Counted from the first letter of the stretch, positions 50,077 through 58,822 are shown. The stretch: 64,000 nucleotides of DNA from Geodermatophilus sabuli (GCF_010686765.1 NZ_JAAGWF010000012.1:186001-250000); one strand, 5' to 3'. Numbers and translations: made by a program. The notes: generated from the sequence alone by a model not told the origin.

Positions 50077-51318
50077 CTGAGCACCGAGCCCATCCCGGCG
50101 CCGGACGAGGAGCAGACCGCTCCCCCGGCGACCCCGCTGCTGGCCCCGCGCGACGGCCTGCCACCGGTCATCGAGACCTCCACCGCGCTCGTCGAGTACG
50201 CCGAGGCGCTCCGGTCCGGGACGGGTCCGGTGGCCGTGGACGCCGAGCGGGCGTCGGGCTACCGGTACGGCCAGCGCGCGTACCTGGTCCAGCTGCGCCG
50301 GGAGGGGGCGGGCACCGGCCTGGTGGACCCGATCCCGTTGCCGGACCTGTCCGTGCTCCAGGAGGCGATCGCCGACGCCGAGTGGGTGCTGCACGCGGCC
50401 AACCAGGACCTCCCGTGCCTCGCGGAGATCGGCCTGGTCCCGGCCCGCGTCTTCGACACCGAGCTGGCCGCGCGGCTGGCCGGCCTCCCGCGGGTGGGCC
50501 TCGGCGCGGTCGTCGAGTCACTGCTCGGGTTCTCGCTGCAGAAGGGCCACTCCGCCGCCGACTGGAGCACCCGGCCCCTGCCCGAGGAGTGGCTGGTCTA
50601 CGCCGCCCTGGACGTCGAGGTGCTGGTCGACCTGCGGGACGCACTGGCGGCCATCCTCGAGGAGCAGGGCAAGACGGAGTGGGCGCGCCAGGAGTTCGAG
50701 GCGATCCTCGCCGCGGGCCCACCCGCACCCAAGGCGGACCCGTGGCGGCGCACCTCCGGCGTGCACGGGCTGCGCAACCGCCGGCAGCTGGGCATGCTGC
50801 GCGCCCTGTGGCAGGCCCGCGACGACCTGGCCCGCCGCCGGGACGTCGCCCCCGGACGGGTGCTGCCCGACACCGCCATGGTCTCGGCGGTGCAGGCCGA
50901 CCCCCGGACCGAGGGCGCCCTCCTGGAGCTGCCGGTGTTCCGCGGCCGGGCCAACCGCAAGCTGGTCGCCACCTGGTTCGGCGCGCTGGCCCGGGGCCGC
51001 GAGCTGCCGGAGGCCGAGCTCCCCCCGCACAGCAAGCCGAGCGACGGCCCGCCGCCGGTCAACCGCTGGGCCGACCGCGACGCGGCCGCCGCCACCCGGC
51101 TGGCGACCGCCCGCGCGGGGCTGGCGGCGCTGGCCGCGGCGCACGCCCTCCCGGTGGAGAACCTGCTCTCCCCCGACCTGGTCCGCCGGCTGATGTGGAC
51201 CCCGCCCGAGCCGCGGGACGCCGCGACCGTGGCAGCCGCCCTGCGGGACGGGGGCGCACGGGAGTGGCAGGTCGAGCTCACCCGCGACGTCCTCACCGAC
51301 GCGATCAGCCGCGCCTGA
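50077..51318 (+). CDS. Ribonuclease D-like exonuclease with HRDC domain, apparent CTG start
   Basis: 413 residues from CTG 50077. DEDD-family 3'-5' exonuclease: first acidic motif VAVDAERASGYRYGQRAYLVQL, AANQDLPCLAEIGL and the third motif DWSTRPLPEEWLVYAALDVEVLVDL, then HRDC-type helical regions (LRNRRQLGMLRALWQARDDLARRRDVAPGRVLP and a second). The homologous N-terminus (PLLAPRDGLPPVIETSTALVEYAEAL) precedes the first GTG at 50230, and the frame is closed by a TGA 30 bases before the CTG with no ATG, GTG or TTG between. GAAGGTGG lies seven bases before the CTG. Starting at 50230 would remove the strand before the first catalytic Asp. Confidence 0.88.
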   Translation: MSTEPIPAPDEEQTAPPATPLLAPRDGLPPVIETSTALVEYAEALRSGTGPVAVDAERASGYRYGQRAYLVQLRREGAGTGLVDPIPLPDLSVLQEAIADAEWVLHAANQDLPCLAEIGLVPARVFDTELAARLAGLPRVGLGAVVESLLGFSLQKGHSAADWSTRPLPEEWLVYAALDVEVLVDLRDALAAILEEQGKTEWARQEFEAILAAGPPAPKADPWRRTSGVHGLRNRRQLGMLRALWQARDDLARRRDVAPGRVLPDTAMVSAVQADPRTEGALLELPVFRGRANRKLVATWFGALARGRELPEAELPPHSKPSDGPPPVNRWADRDAAAATRLATARAGLAALAAAHALPVENLLSPDLVRRLMWTPPEPRDAATVAAALRDGGAREWQVELTRDVLTDAISRA

Positions 51319-51421
51319 CCGGACGGCCGCTGTCCCGTGCAGCGGACCGACCACCGCGCCGCCCCGCGTGCGACGCTCGCCTCCACGTGTCGTCGAGGAC
51401 GCCGGGCGAGGAGCAGGTGGC

Positions 51422-52774
51422 ATGGGCGAGGACCGCGACCAGGCGCCGGCCCGCTCCGCGGCGACCCGGCCCGGCCCGCGACTGTGCCTGGCCGCCGCCT
51501 GCGCGGTCCTCGCGGTGGCCGCCACGCTGGTCCTCCGGTCGGGCCGCGACCCCGTCCCCGCCCCCGCGGCGGCGCCCTCGGCCTCCGTGCCCGCGCCGGT
51601 CGACGTCCTGGGGCTGCCGACGCGCGGGTCGCTCGCCGGCGATCCCGCCTTCCTCGACGGCGTCCGGCGGCTGCCCTGGACCGTGCGCGAGTCGACCGTG
51701 GGGCCCGGCCTGCCGGACGCCCCGGTCGACTCCCGCCGGGTGGTCTTCGCCGGCGACGTCCCCGGGGGCCGGTGGGCGCTCGTCGTCGGCGCGCACACGC
51801 TGGCCGCGGGGGTGCCGGCCGACCCACCCGGCCCGCCGGACGGCGACCTCGCGGCGGCCTGGTTCGCCGGACCTCCGGGGGCACGCCCGGACCAGATGCG
51901 GCTGCGCACCGTCCCCCGCCGCGCCCCGCCCGGGCAGCCGGTCGCCATGGTCGATCCGGCGACCGGCGCGCTGGCCGTCGTCGCCGCACCCGGCGACGTC
52001 GTCGAGGTGTCCGACCACCCGGACATCTCCGCCGACGGCGACGCCGCCCGCAGCTACCGGCGGGTTCCGGTCGAGGCGGGCGTGGCCGTCGTCGCCCTGC
52101 CCCCCAACGACCTCTTGCTCACGGCCGTGGCCTACCGCGTGGTGCGCGACTGGACCCAGGTCGTGCGCACCAAGCCCGACCCCTTCCCGGCCCCGCCGTC
52201 CCGGCCGGCCCCCGTCCTGCTCCGCCGAGAGCTGCCGTCCGCCGCGGCCGAGCGGCTGGTCCAGCGGGCGGCGACCGCGGTCCTCGAGCGACTGGGGCTG
52301 CCCCCGGCCGACGTGCAGGTGGCCGCCGAGTGGGCCGGGGACGTGCCGGTCCCGCGCGGGGGGACGGGCACCGCCGCGGTCGTCACCGTGACCGTCCCGA
52401 GCGGTGCCGTGGTGGTGAACACCGAGTGGGCCGTCCCCGGCCCCGGCGGCGCGGTGTCGCACACCCGGTGCTCGCTGGCGATCGAGCCGGCCGGGATCCC
52501 GACCGACCGCCGGGTCCACGCCATGGCGTGCGGGGCGCGGACCGGCGGGCGCACGGCGTCGTGGACCAGCCTCGTCGTGGTCGGGCCACCGATGGTCGCC
52601 GTGGTCCGCGCCCACGACGCACGGGGCGCCTTCCTGGCCGAGCACCGGGCGACCGACGGCGTGGTCGTCGCTCCGTTCCCGCGCGGGACCGCGACGGTGG
52701 AGGCGGTGACCGACGGCGGGGTCAGCCTGGGCCGGGTGCGGCTGCTCGGCCAGGCCGCCGACTTCGGCAGCTGA
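51422..52774 (+). CDS. Membrane-anchored or secreted protein of unknown function, copy 1
   Basis: 450 residues. A charged N-terminus leads into one hydrophobic helix (LCLAAACAVLAVAATLVL, about 37-54), then a Pro/Ala-rich linker and a large extracytoplasmic domain. Landmark segments are VDVLGLPTRGSLAGDPAFL, RRVVFAGDVPGGRWALV, AAAWFAGPPGA and the C-terminal GGVSLGRVRLLGQAADFGS. All recur in the next gene, so the two are tandem paralogs. No known domain is recognised. GAGGAG lies upstream of the ATG. The upstream stretch (GTCGTCGAGG, then GCCGGGCG and AGGAGCA) is also shared with copy 2. Confidence 0.85.
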   Translation: MGEDRDQAPARSAATRPGPRLCLAAACAVLAVAATLVLRSGRDPVPAPAAAPSASVPAPVDVLGLPTRGSLAGDPAFLDGVRRLPWTVRESTVGPGLPDAPVDSRRVVFAGDVPGGRWALVVGAHTLAAGVPADPPGPPDGDLAAAWFAGPPGARPDQMRLRTVPRRAPPGQPVAMVDPATGALAVVAAPGDVVEVSDHPDISADGDAARSYRRVPVEAGVAVVALPPNDLLLTAVAYRVVRDWTQVVRTKPDPFPAPPSRPAPVLLRRELPSAAAERLVQRAATAVLERLGLPPADVQVAAEWAGDVPVPRGGTGTAAVVTVTVPSGAVVVNTEWAVPGPGGAVSHTRCSLAIEPAGIPTDRRVHAMACGARTGGRTASWTSLVVVGPPMVAVVRAHDARGAFLAEHRATDGVVVAPFPRGTATVEAVTDGGVSLGRVRLLGQAADFGS

Positions 52775-52920
52775 CCGGGGCCGCGACGATCCGACCCCAC
52801 GGCGCCGTCCGGTGGCGGGCGGCCGACGGCCCACGGAGCCACCGGCCGTGCCACCATCGTCCTGACGACGCGTCGTCGAGGCAGCAGGCCGTCGGCGCGC
52901 CGGGCGGAGGAGCACGCGGC

Positions 52921-54321
52921 ATGACCGGCGAGCGGGACCAGGTGCCACCGGCTCCGGGCGCGGACGGGCGCGGTGCGTCGCGCCGGCTCCTCGCCTGGGC
53001 CACCGTGGGCTGCGTGGTCCTCGCGGTCCTCGTCCCGCTCGTCGTCCGTGCGGACCGGGCGCCCGCTCCCGCGCCGGCCGCGACGCCACCCCCGACGGCG
53101 GCGTCCACGGCGAGGGGCGTCGGCGTCCCGGCGGCCGCGGACGTGCTGGGGCTGCCGACGCGCGGGTCGCTGGCCGGCGATCCCGCCTTCGTGGCGGGCG
53201 TCCGGCAGCTGCCCTGGAACGACGCGGGCGCGCCGCCGGACCGCCTCCAACCCGATCCGGGGACCCGCAGGGTCGTCTTCGCCGGCGACGTCCCCGGCGG
53301 CAGGTGGGCGCTCGTGGCCGGCCGCAACCCGCTGCTCGCGGCGGAGTCCCCGGGCGCACCACCGGCACCGGGCGGTCGCGGGCTCGTCGCGGCCTGGTTC
53401 GCCGGACCGCCCGGTGCGACGGCTGAGCAGATGCGGCTGCGCGGCGTCCCCCGGGGCGTGGCGGGCGACCGGCCCGCCGCCCTCCTGGACCCGCTCGCGG
53501 GCGCCCTCGTCGTGCTGGGCGCCCCCGGCGACGTGGTCGAGGTGTCCGACCACCCGGTCGTCTCCGCCGACGGGAGGGTCTCGCGCAGCTACCGGCCCGT
53601 GGCCGCGCCGGACGGGGTGGCCGTGGTCGCGCTCCCACCCGCCGAGCTGCCGTCGGTGTCCGCCGTGGCGTACCAGGTGGTGCGCGACGGGGCGCTGCTG
53701 ATCCGCACCGAGCCCGACCCGTTCCCGGACCCGGCCGCTCCGCCGCCGCCTCCGGTGCCCATCGACTACCGGCGCGGCCTCCCGTCGGCCACCGGTGCGC
53801 AGGTGGCGCAGCGGGTGGCCGCGGGGATCGTCGCCCAGGTCGGGCTGCCACGGACGGCCGTGCAGGTGGCGGCGCCCTGGGTCGGCGACGTGCCGCAGGA
53901 CGGACCGGGCGCCGGCACCGTCGCGGTCGTGACGGTGACCGTGCCCAGCGGCGCCGTCGTCGTCGGCGCCGAGTGGGCCGCCCCGGCCGATGACGGCGCT
54001 GCGGGGCGCCGGTGCGCCTTGGCGATCGCGCCGGCCGGGTTCCCGCTCGACCGGCAGGTGCACGCGCTGTCCTGCGGCGCGCCCAGCAGCACCGGGACGG
54101 CCGCTCCGCAGACCGACCTCGTGGTGGTCGCCCCGCCGTCGGTCGCGACGGTCCGCGCCCACAGCGCCGCCGGCATCTTCCTCGCCGAGTTCCCGGCCGC
54201 CGACGGCGTGGTCGTCGCCCCGTTCCCCCGGCGGACGGTGACGGTGGAGGCCATCACCGGCGGCGGGGTCAGCCTCGGCCGGGTGCGACTGCTCGGCCAG
54301 TCCGCGGACTTCGGCAGCTGA
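52921..54321 (+). CDS. Membrane-anchored or secreted protein of unknown function, copy 2
   Basis: 466 residues, same layout as the preceding gene: one helix (LLAWATVGCVVLAVLVPLVV, about 22-41), a Pro/Ala linker, then the same domain (VLGLPTRGSLAGDPAFV, RRVVFAGDVPGGRWALV, GGVSLGRVRLLGQSADFGS). Identity looks above half by eye. Both carry a conserved pair of Cys (RRCALAIAPAG and HALSCGAP here), likely a disulfide. No known family. It starts at the ATG at 52921 with GGAGGAG upstream and precedes the fadA promoter. Confidence 0.85.
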   Translation: MTGERDQVPPAPGADGRGASRRLLAWATVGCVVLAVLVPLVVRADRAPAPAPAATPPPTAASTARGVGVPAAADVLGLPTRGSLAGDPAFVAGVRQLPWNDAGAPPDRLQPDPGTRRVVFAGDVPGGRWALVAGRNPLLAAESPGAPPAPGGRGLVAAWFAGPPGATAEQMRLRGVPRGVAGDRPAALLDPLAGALVVLGAPGDVVEVSDHPVVSADGRVSRSYRPVAAPDGVAVVALPPAELPSVSAVAYQVVRDGALLIRTEPDPFPDPAAPPPPPVPIDYRRGLPSATGAQVAQRVAAGIVAQVGLPRTAVQVAAPWVGDVPQDGPGAGTVAVVTVTVPSGAVVVGAEWAAPADDGAAGRRCALAIAPAGFPLDRQVHALSCGAPSSTGTAAPQTDLVVVAPPSVATVRAHSAAGIFLAEFPAADGVVVAPFPRRTVTVEAITGGGVSLGRVRLLGQSADFGS

Positions 54322-54343
54322 CCCGGGCGGGGTTGGAGCAGCG

Positions 54344-54359
54344 GTTACCGGCGGGTAAC
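54344..54359. promoter_or_regulatory. Inverted-repeat operator GTTACC-N4-GGTAAC before fadA
   Basis: Perfect six-base arms with a GGCG spacer lie 54 bases upstream of the fadA start, in an otherwise short intergenic region. The size and symmetry suit a TetR- or GntR-type fatty-acid regulator site. I recall similar TTAC-GGTAA motifs upstream of actinobacterial beta-oxidation genes, but cannot confirm the regulator. Confidence 0.55.
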
Positions 54360-54412
54360 TTGAAGCTGCCGCACGCTCCCGCGCGGCGGTACCGAACTGC
54401 TTCGGAGGTCCC

Positions 54413-55636
54413 GTGTCATCCAGAGAGCGGCAGCCGCGCCCGCTGCGGGAGGTCGTCTTCGTCGACGGCGTCCGCACCCCCTTCGGCAAGGCCGGCCCGA
54501 AGGGCCTGTACGCGGAGACCCGTGCCGACGACCTGGTCGTGCGCTGCATCCGCGAGCTGCTGCGCCGCAATCCGGCGCTGCCGGCCGACCGGATCGACGA
54601 GGTCGCCATCGCGGCCACCACGCAGATCGGCGACCAGGGCCTCACCATCGGCCGCACCGCCGCGTTGCTGGCCGGGCTGCCGAAGTCCGTCCCGGGGTAC
54701 GCGATCGACCGGATGTGCGCCGGCGCGATGACGGCGGTGACCACCACCGCGTCCGGGATCGCCTTCGGCGCCTACGACGTCGCCATCGCCGGCGGCGTGG
54801 AGCACATGGGCCGCCACCCGATGGGCGAGGGCGTCGACCCCAACCCGCGGATCCTGAGCGAGAAGCTGGTCGACCCCTCCGCACTGGTCATGGGCTCCAC
54901 CGCCGAGAACCTGCACGACCGCTTCCCGCACCTGACCAAGGAGCGCGCCGACGCGTTCGCCCTGGCCAGCCAGCAGAAGTACGCCAAGGCCGTGGCCAAC
55001 GGCCAGATCGGCCCCGAGCTGGTCACCGTGGCCACCCGCTCGGCCGAGCACGGCTGGGGGGTCGCCACGCTCGACGAGCCCCCGCGGCCGCAGACCACCC
55101 TCGAGGGCCTGGCGTCGCTGAAGACGCCGTTCCGCCCGCACGGCCACGTCACGGCCGGCAACGCCGCAGGGCTCAACGACGGTGCCACCGGGTGCCTGCT
55201 GGCAGCCGAGGACGTCGCGCTCGAGCTCGGGCTGGGCGTCGGCATGCGGCTGGTGGGCTACGGCTTCGCCGGCGTCGAGCCCGAGGTCATGGGCGTGGGC
55301 CCGATCCCCTCCACCGAGAAGGCGCTGGCGCGGACCGGGCTGTCGATCGAGGACGTCGGCCTGTTCGAGCTGAACGAGGCCTTCGCCGTCCAGGTGCTGG
55401 CCTTCCTGGACCACTTCGGCATCGCCGACGACGACGAGCGGGTCAACCCCTGGGGCGGCGCGATCGCCGTCGGCCACCCGCTGGCCTCCTCCGGCGTGCG
55501 GCTGATGACCCAGCTGTCCCGCCAGTTCGCCGAGCGGCCCGACGTCCGGTACGGCCTGACCGCCATGTGCATCGGGCTGGGCATGGGCGGCACGGTGATC
55601 TGGGAGAACCCGACCTGGGAAGGCTTCGCCACGTGA
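54413..55636 (+). CDS. fadA: Acetyl-CoA C-acyltransferase (thiolase), beta-oxidation
   Basis: 407 residues. Thiolytic cleavage of 3-ketoacyl-CoA. Active-site Cys in YAIDRMCAGAMTAV near residue 102, the HP motif with catalytic His in GGAIAVGHPLASSG near 358, and Cys in TAMCIGLGMGG near 388 are all present. NEAF near 323 is also conserved. It starts at a GTG with GGAGG upstream; its TGA overlaps the fadB GTG by four bases. Confidence 0.96.
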   Translation: MSSRERQPRPLREVVFVDGVRTPFGKAGPKGLYAETRADDLVVRCIRELLRRNPALPADRIDEVAIAATTQIGDQGLTIGRTAALLAGLPKSVPGYAIDRMCAGAMTAVTTTASGIAFGAYDVAIAGGVEHMGRHPMGEGVDPNPRILSEKLVDPSALVMGSTAENLHDRFPHLTKERADAFALASQQKYAKAVANGQIGPELVTVATRSAEHGWGVATLDEPPRPQTTLEGLASLKTPFRPHGHVTAGNAAGLNDGATGCLLAAEDVALELGLGVGMRLVGYGFAGVEPEVMGVGPIPSTEKALARTGLSIEDVGLFELNEAFAVQVLAFLDHFGIADDDERVNPWGGAIAVGHPLASSGVRLMTQLSRQFAERPDVRYGLTAMCIGLGMGGTVIWENPTWEGFAT

Positions 55637-57720
55637 CCACAGCAGTGTTCGAGAACGAGGTCGTCACGGCGGCGAAGGTGCGCTTCCTGACCCTGCCCGG
55701 GCTCTCCGGCGAGTTCGCCCTGATCACGATCGACAACGGCCACGACCACACCCGGCCGTCGACGTTCGGGCCGGGCGGGCTGGCGTCGCTGGACGCCGCC
55801 CTGGACGAGATCGCCGCCCGCTCCCCCGCCCCCGTGGCGATCGGCGTGACCGGCAAGCCGTTCGTCTTCGCCGTCGGCGCCGACCTGTCCGGCGTCCCGG
55901 CCATCATCGACGCCGCCATGGCCCGGGAGATCGCCGAGACCGGGCACCGGGTGTTCCGCCGGCTCAAGGACGCGCCGGTCCCGACGTTCGCCTTCGTGAA
56001 CGGCGTCGCGCTCGGCGGCGGCCTGGAGCTGGCGCTGCACTGCCGGTACCGGACGATCGCGTCGACGGCGACGGTCGCCTTCCCCGAGGTCTTCCTCGGC
56101 CTGGTCCCCGGCTGGGGCGGCACCCAGCTGCTGCCGAACCTGATCGGCATCGACCCGGCCGTCACGGTCGTCGTCGAGAACGCGCTGGCGCAGAACAGGA
56201 TGACGCCCGCGCCGAAGGCCGCGAAGCTGGGCATCGCCGACGCCGTCCTGGAGCCGGCCGACTTCCTGGAGCGGTCGCTCGAGTGGGCCGTCGGCGTCCT
56301 CGACGGGTCCGTCACGGTCCCGCGTCCCGACGTCGATCCCGCGGCCTGGGACGAGTCGATCGAGCGGGCCCGCGCGATCGTGGCCGGCCGCACGCGCAAC
56401 GCGTCGCCGGGCGCCGTCCGGGCCGTGGAACTGCTCGACCTGGCTCGCAACGGCGTCGACGGCGAGGCGTTCACGGCGGGCACCGCGGCCGAGGACGACG
56501 CACTGACCGACCTGCTGATGAGCGACCCCCTGCGGGCCTCGCTGTACTCGTTCGACCTGGTCAACAAGCGGGCCAAGCGGCCGGCGGGTGCGCCGGACCG
56601 GTCACTGGCCCGCACGGTCACCAAGGTCGGCGTCGTCGGCGCGGGTCTCATGGCCTCGCAGCTGGCGATGCTGTTCGTGCGGCAGCTGACGGTGCCGGTC
56701 GTGCTGACCGACGTCGACCAGGCGCGCGTGGACAAGGGCGTGGCCTACGTGCACGGCGAGCTGGACGAGCTGGCCCTGCGCGGCAGGCTGAACCGGGACG
56801 AGCTCAACCGGCTCAAGGGCCTGGTCACCGGCTCGCTGTCCAAGGGCGCCTTCGCCGACGCCGACCTCGTCATCGAGGCCGTCTTCGAGGAGATGTCGGT
56901 CAAGCAGCAGGTGTTCGCCGAGGTCGAAGCGGTCGTGTCCGAGACGTGCGTGCTGGCGACCAACACCTCGGCTCTGTCGGTCACCGAGATGGCGTCGAAG
57001 CTCGAGCACCCGGAGCGGGTCGTCGGCATGCACTTCTTCAACCCGGTCGCGGTCCTGCCGCTGCTCGAGGTGGTGCGCGCCGAGCGGACCGACGACGCCA
57101 CGCTGGCCACCGCGTTCTCGGTCGGCAGGTCCCTGAAGAAGTCGTGCGTCCTGGTCGCGGACGCCCCCGCGTTCGTGGTCAACCGGCTGCTCACCCGCTT
57201 CCTCGGCGAGGTCACCGCCTCGGTGGAGCAGGGCACCCCGGTGGCGGTGGCCGACCGGGCGCTCGATCCGCTCGGCCTGCCGATGACGCCCTTCGAGCTG
57301 CTCACTCTCGTCGGCCCCCCGGTGGCGCTGCACGTCGCGGAGCGCATGCACGAGGCCTTCCCCGACCGCTTCTCCGTCGGCGTGGGGCTCAGGAAGATGG
57401 TCGAGCTCGGCAAGTCGTCGGTGTACAGCGAGCCGGGCGTCGTCGACCCCGAGCTCGCGGGCATCGACGCCGGCGACTCCCCGCTCACCGAGGAGCAGGT
57501 GCGCGAGCGCGCCGTCGAGGCGCTGGCGCAGGAGATCCGGCTGATGCTGGACGAGGGCGTCGTGCAGGCCGTGCAGGACATCGACCTGTGCATGCTGCTG
57601 GGCGCCGGGTGGCCGTTCTGGCTGGGCGGCATCTCCGCCCACCTGGACCGAGCAGGCGTCTCCGAGCAGGTCACCGGCGAGCGGTTCCTGCCGAAGGGCG
57701 TGGCCTCGCTGCCCGCCTGA
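55633..57720 (+). CDS. fadB: Trifunctional-type enoyl-CoA hydratase / 3-hydroxyacyl-CoA dehydrogenase
   Basis: 695 residues. The N-terminal crotonase domain (ALITIDNGHDHTRPSTF, oxyanion region VNGVALGGGLELALHC near 125, FPEVFLGLVPGWGGTQLLPNL with the catalytic Glu region near 155) catalyses hydration. The NAD-binding domain begins at VGVVGAGLMASQLAMLF near 333, followed by LATNTSALSVTEMA and the catalytic His in VVGMHFFNPVAVLPLLEVV near 460. It forms the beta-oxidation complex with FadA, with which it is translationally coupled. A strong terminator follows. Confidence 0.96.
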   Translation: MTTAVFENEVVTAAKVRFLTLPGLSGEFALITIDNGHDHTRPSTFGPGGLASLDAALDEIAARSPAPVAIGVTGKPFVFAVGADLSGVPAIIDAAMAREIAETGHRVFRRLKDAPVPTFAFVNGVALGGGLELALHCRYRTIASTATVAFPEVFLGLVPGWGGTQLLPNLIGIDPAVTVVVENALAQNRMTPAPKAAKLGIADAVLEPADFLERSLEWAVGVLDGSVTVPRPDVDPAAWDESIERARAIVAGRTRNASPGAVRAVELLDLARNGVDGEAFTAGTAAEDDALTDLLMSDPLRASLYSFDLVNKRAKRPAGAPDRSLARTVTKVGVVGAGLMASQLAMLFVRQLTVPVVLTDVDQARVDKGVAYVHGELDELALRGRLNRDELNRLKGLVTGSLSKGAFADADLVIEAVFEEMSVKQQVFAEVEAVVSETCVLATNTSALSVTEMASKLEHPERVVGMHFFNPVAVLPLLEVVRAERTDDATLATAFSVGRSLKKSCVLVADAPAFVVNRLLTRFLGEVTASVEQGTPVAVADRALDPLGLPMTPFELLTLVGPPVALHVAERMHEAFPDRFSVGVGLRKMVELGKSSVYSEPGVVDPELAGIDAGDSPLTEEQVRERAVEALAQEIRLMLDEGVVQAVQDIDLCMLLGAGWPFWLGGISAHLDRAGVSEQVTGERFLPKGVASLPA

Positions 57721-57730
57721 CCGAGAGCCC

Positions 57731-57770
57731 GACGGCCCGGCCCCCTCAGCGTCGAGGGAGCCGGGCCGTC
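57731..57770 (+). terminator. Strong terminator after fadB
   Basis: Arms GACGGCCCGGCCCCCTC and GAGGGAGCCGGGCCGTC pair almost completely with a six-base loop, followed by GTCGTTCGGT. It closes the fadA-fadB operon. Confidence 0.8.
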
Positions 57771-57890
57771 GTCGTTCGGTCGCCGACCGATCAGCCGCCT
57801 GAGCTCGGCGAGGCGATCCGCGGCCCTCCCCGGTCGTCGAGGTGGAGTTCGGACCTCCCCCGTGGTGATCCCTCCTCGAATGCGCGCGGG

Positions 57891-58433
57891 TCAACCGGCG
57901 AAGCCGGAACCGGTCTCCAGCAGGGACTTGAGATCGCTGAGCACCCAGTCCCAGCCGCCGCCGCCGGGCGCGCCGAGCTCCTCGGAGCCACGGACCAGCG
58001 CGTCCAGCGCGGGCATGCCGCCGACCTCGTGGGTGACGGTGAGCCGGCAGACGCCGTCCGGGCCGGGGCCGGCGATGTCGTAGGTGAGCCGACTGAAGCC
58101 CTCGGCCGCCGTGGTGGGGTCCATGAGCATCCGCCAGGTCTGCACCAGCTCGTGCGGCGGCTCGGCCACGATCACCTCGCCGTCGACGATGACCTCCGGC
58201 GGCGGCGGGTAGCCCATCTCGGCCGATGCCTGCTTCATGCCCTCCGAGGCGAAGGAGCGGTAGGAACCGCCCGGGCTCAGGTCGTACTCAGCTGCGGCGC
58301 CGTACCCGTACCGGCCGTTCCACTCCGGGTCGATGATCGCCTGCCAGATCCGCTCCGGCTCGGCCTTGATGAAGATGCGGTGCACCTGGACCGTCGTGGC
58401 CCGCTCGGCCGGCACCGTCTCGGTGCTCGTCAT
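57891..58433 (-). CDS. SRPBCC domain protein (AHSA1-like)
   Basis: 180 residues from the ATG at 58433 (MTSTETVPAERATTVQVHRIFIKAEPERIWQAIIDPEWNGRY). The repeated elements IFIKAEPERIWQAI, GGSYRSF, VIVDGEVIVAEPPHELVQTWRML and the C-terminal helix GGWDWVLSDLKSLLETG define the AHSA1-like START fold. Such genes commonly pair with an ArsR regulator, as here: the ArsR stop in its proper frame overlaps this ATG (ATGA). Ligand unknown. Confidence 0.88.
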   Translation of the reverse strand: MTSTETVPAERATTVQVHRIFIKAEPERIWQAIIDPEWNGRYGYGAAAEYDLSPGGSYRSFASEGMKQASAEMGYPPPPEVIVDGEVIVAEPPHELVQTWRMLMDPTTAAEGFSRLTYDIAGPGPDGVCRLTVTHEVGGMPALDALVRGSEELGAPGGGGWDWVLSDLKSLLETGSGFAG

Positions 58434-58748
58434 GGTCGCTCCTCCAGCTCGTTCGTGAGGTCGATGAGCGCCGTGACCTGGCGCTCCGTGTACTCGTCGA
58501 TCCACCGGTCGTGGACCAGGCGGATGGGCACCGGGTTCAGGAAGTGCAACCTTCTCCCGGTCGGACCTACGCGAGACGACCAGGTCGGCCGCCTCGAGCA
58601 CGCGCAGGTGCTTCATCACGCCGTAGCGCGTCATCTCCACCGCCGACTCGAGCTCGGTGAGCGTCTGCCCGTCACGGGCGAACAGCCGGTCGAGCAGGAG
58701 CCGGCGGGTCGGGTCGGCGAGCGCCTTGAACACGCGGTCGTCGTCCAT
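58430..58748 (-). pseudogene. ArsR-family regulator interrupted by a frameshift
   Basis: The first 63 or so residues (MDDDRVFKALADPTRRLLLDRLFARDGQTLTELESAVEMTRYGVMKHLRVLEAADLVVSRRSDREK) are a standard ArsR winged helix. After that the family C-terminus, LHFLNPVPIRLVHDRWIDEYTERQVTALIDLTNELEERP, is in another frame and ends in a TGA overlapping the SRPBCC start. Removing one G near 58550 (AAGGTTG to AAGTTG) restores the gene to about 105 residues. As read, the ArsR frame runs straight into the SRPBCC gene in frame, creating a 285-residue fusion frame. Either a recent mutation or a one-base sequence error. Confidence 0.8.
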
Positions 58749-58802
58749 GCGGCGAAGACAGGTGACCAAGAAGTCACACGTCGACGGCGACCGGGCCGAC
58801 GA

Positions 58803-58822
58803 CGTGACGGACGTCCGTCACG
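58803..58822. promoter_or_regulatory. 20-bp perfect palindrome upstream of the ArsR gene
   Basis: CGTGACGGAC followed by its exact reverse complement, 55 bases upstream of the ArsR start codon. The position and symmetry suit an autoregulatory ArsR operator for the arsR-SRPBCC unit. It lies 145 bases past the dxs stop. Confidence 0.55.

Noticed and set aside
57891-58748. A genuine ArsR-SRPBCC fusion protein
   Set aside because: The ArsR C-terminus is well preserved in the alternate frame with a classic ATGA overlap, so the fusion frame is most likely a by-product of one extra base.
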